Made by a program: the position numbers and the translations under genes
Shown here: piece by piece, positions 63,650 to 64,000 of the stretch
Layout: every line of letters begins with the position of its first letter
Position numbering within the stretch: position 1 is the first letter of the stretch
Assembly (NCBI RefSeq): GCF_003594935.2
Contig: NZ_CP043342.1
Location: 3,596,001 to 3,660,000, forward strand
DNA length: 64,000 bases
Direction of reading: 5' to 3'
DNA from: Enterobacter huaxiensis
GTDB taxonomy: Bacteria > Pseudomonadota > Gammaproteobacteria > Enterobacterales > Enterobacteriaceae
Notes under the pieces: generated by a model
The model's input: only the letters and a program-made list of their open reading frames with translations
Database searches by the model: none
What the model was told of the DNA's origin: nothing

Positions 63650-63786
63650 CGTCTTTTTTTACGACCCTGGACGGCTTTAAAGCGTGGATTGGATTTACAG
63701 ATGACGTACAGACGCCCTTTGCGTTTGACTATCTGGCAATCCGGGTGGCGCTGCTTCGCGCTGCGCAGTGAGTTAAGCACCTGCAT
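63646..63786 (-). CDS. rpmJ2: Alternative ribosomal protein L36 (RpmJ2, YkgO)
   Basis: A 46-residue basic protein, read from the minus strand as [20 protein letters not shown] continuing to VQGRKKRR. Unlike standard L36, which has a three-cysteine, one-histidine zinc ribbon, it has only C17 and C30, so it is the zinc-free type. Such paralogues replace the zinc form when zinc is scarce, under Zur control. It starts two bases after the rpmE2 stop and overlaps the acetyltransferase gene by four bases at its end. Confidence 0.95.
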   Translation of the reverse strand: MQVLNSLRSAKQRHPDCQIVKRKGRLYVICKSNPRFKAVQGRKKRR

Positions 63787-63788
63787 GA

Positions 63789-64000
63789 TTAACCTCGCTT
63801 CGCATTAATAAAGCCGCCAAAACGCTTGCGGAAGCGCGCCGCGCTGCCGTCCGTGGAGAACGTTTTCTGCTTACCGGTATAGAACGGATGCGATTTTGAA
63901 GAAACCTCGATGGTGATGTACGGATACGTTTCACCGTCGAGCGTAATTTCACGGTCCGTTTTAATCGTTGAACCGACTTTAAAGTATTCATTTGCACTGG
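63789..64000 (-). CDS. rpmE2: Alternative ribosomal protein L31 (RpmE2, YkgM), partial
   Basis: The C-terminal 69 residues of a type B L31, ending at the window edge with its N-terminus outside. It reads [20 protein letters not shown], then [20 protein letters not shown], and ends INAKRG. No CxxC zinc motif is present in the visible part, as expected of the type B form. With rpmJ2 it forms a two-gene zinc-starvation unit; the Zur-binding site, if present, lies beyond the window. Confidence 0.93.
   Translation of the reverse strand, partial: SANEYFKVGSTIKTDREITLDGETYPYITIEVSSKSHPFYTGKQKTFSTDGSAARFRKRFGGFINAKRG

Overview
The window looks like a stretch of Enterobacteriaceae core chromosome, most likely Enterobacter or a close relative such as Lelliottia or Leclercia. 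Gene order and protein sequences follow the E. coli K-12 block from folD to acrB and ylaC almost gene for gene. Type 1 fimbriae, however, are of the Salmonella kind (fimAICDHF with fimZ and a fimY-like gene) and sit next to folD. I cannot name the species from sequence alone.

Layout. (1) 71-8318: fimbrial regulators fimY and fimZ on +, converging on fimF-fimH-fimD-fimC-fimI-fimA on -. (2) 8629-13142: folD, ybcJ, a glucose-type PTS IIBC with a MalI-like LacI regulator and a striking operator-like inverted repeat, and ybcI. (3) 13227-19516: cysS (-), then ppiB, lpxH, two very small exported-protein genes, purEK and mnmH. (4) 19641-27871: an unassigned porin, the YbbAP transporter beside tesA, ybbO, cnoX and the FetAB iron exporter. 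(5) 28117-30506: a gene I do not recognise, followed by qmcA-ybbJ. (6) 30503-38179: cueR/copA copper efflux, ybaP, the small RNA ChiX (antisense strand, 34364-34443), ybaK, ushA and fsr. (7) 38412-53670: ybaL, gsk, hemH, adk, htpG, recR-ybaB-dnaX, apt, ybaN, priC-ybaM and mscK. (8) 53770-60827: acrR, acrAB, tomB-hha and maa. (9) 60938-64000: ylaC, a MocR-type regulator divergent from a GNAT acetyltransferase, and the alternative ribosomal protein genes rpmJ2 and rpmE2 (cut by the window end).

Two ribosomal frameshift signals are intact: copA (CCCAAAG, yielding a 70-residue copper chaperone) and dnaX (AAAAAAG, yielding the gamma subunit). A palindromic repeat beginning TGATGCCCTCACCC occurs at six intergenic loci; at one of them it encodes the last eight residues and stop codon of ybaM. 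Two REP-type loci, an RcsB-like palindrome before tomB-hha and a perfect CRP-type site before maa are also visible.

No insertion sequence, prophage, CRISPR array, tRNA or rRNA was seen. Most of the window is conserved housekeeping DNA. The parts that are accessory or poorly described are the unknown gene at 28117-28980, the PTS/LacI pair, the two tiny exported proteins, the porin, and the MocR/GNAT pair. I found no clear evidence of a wholly new multi-gene system.
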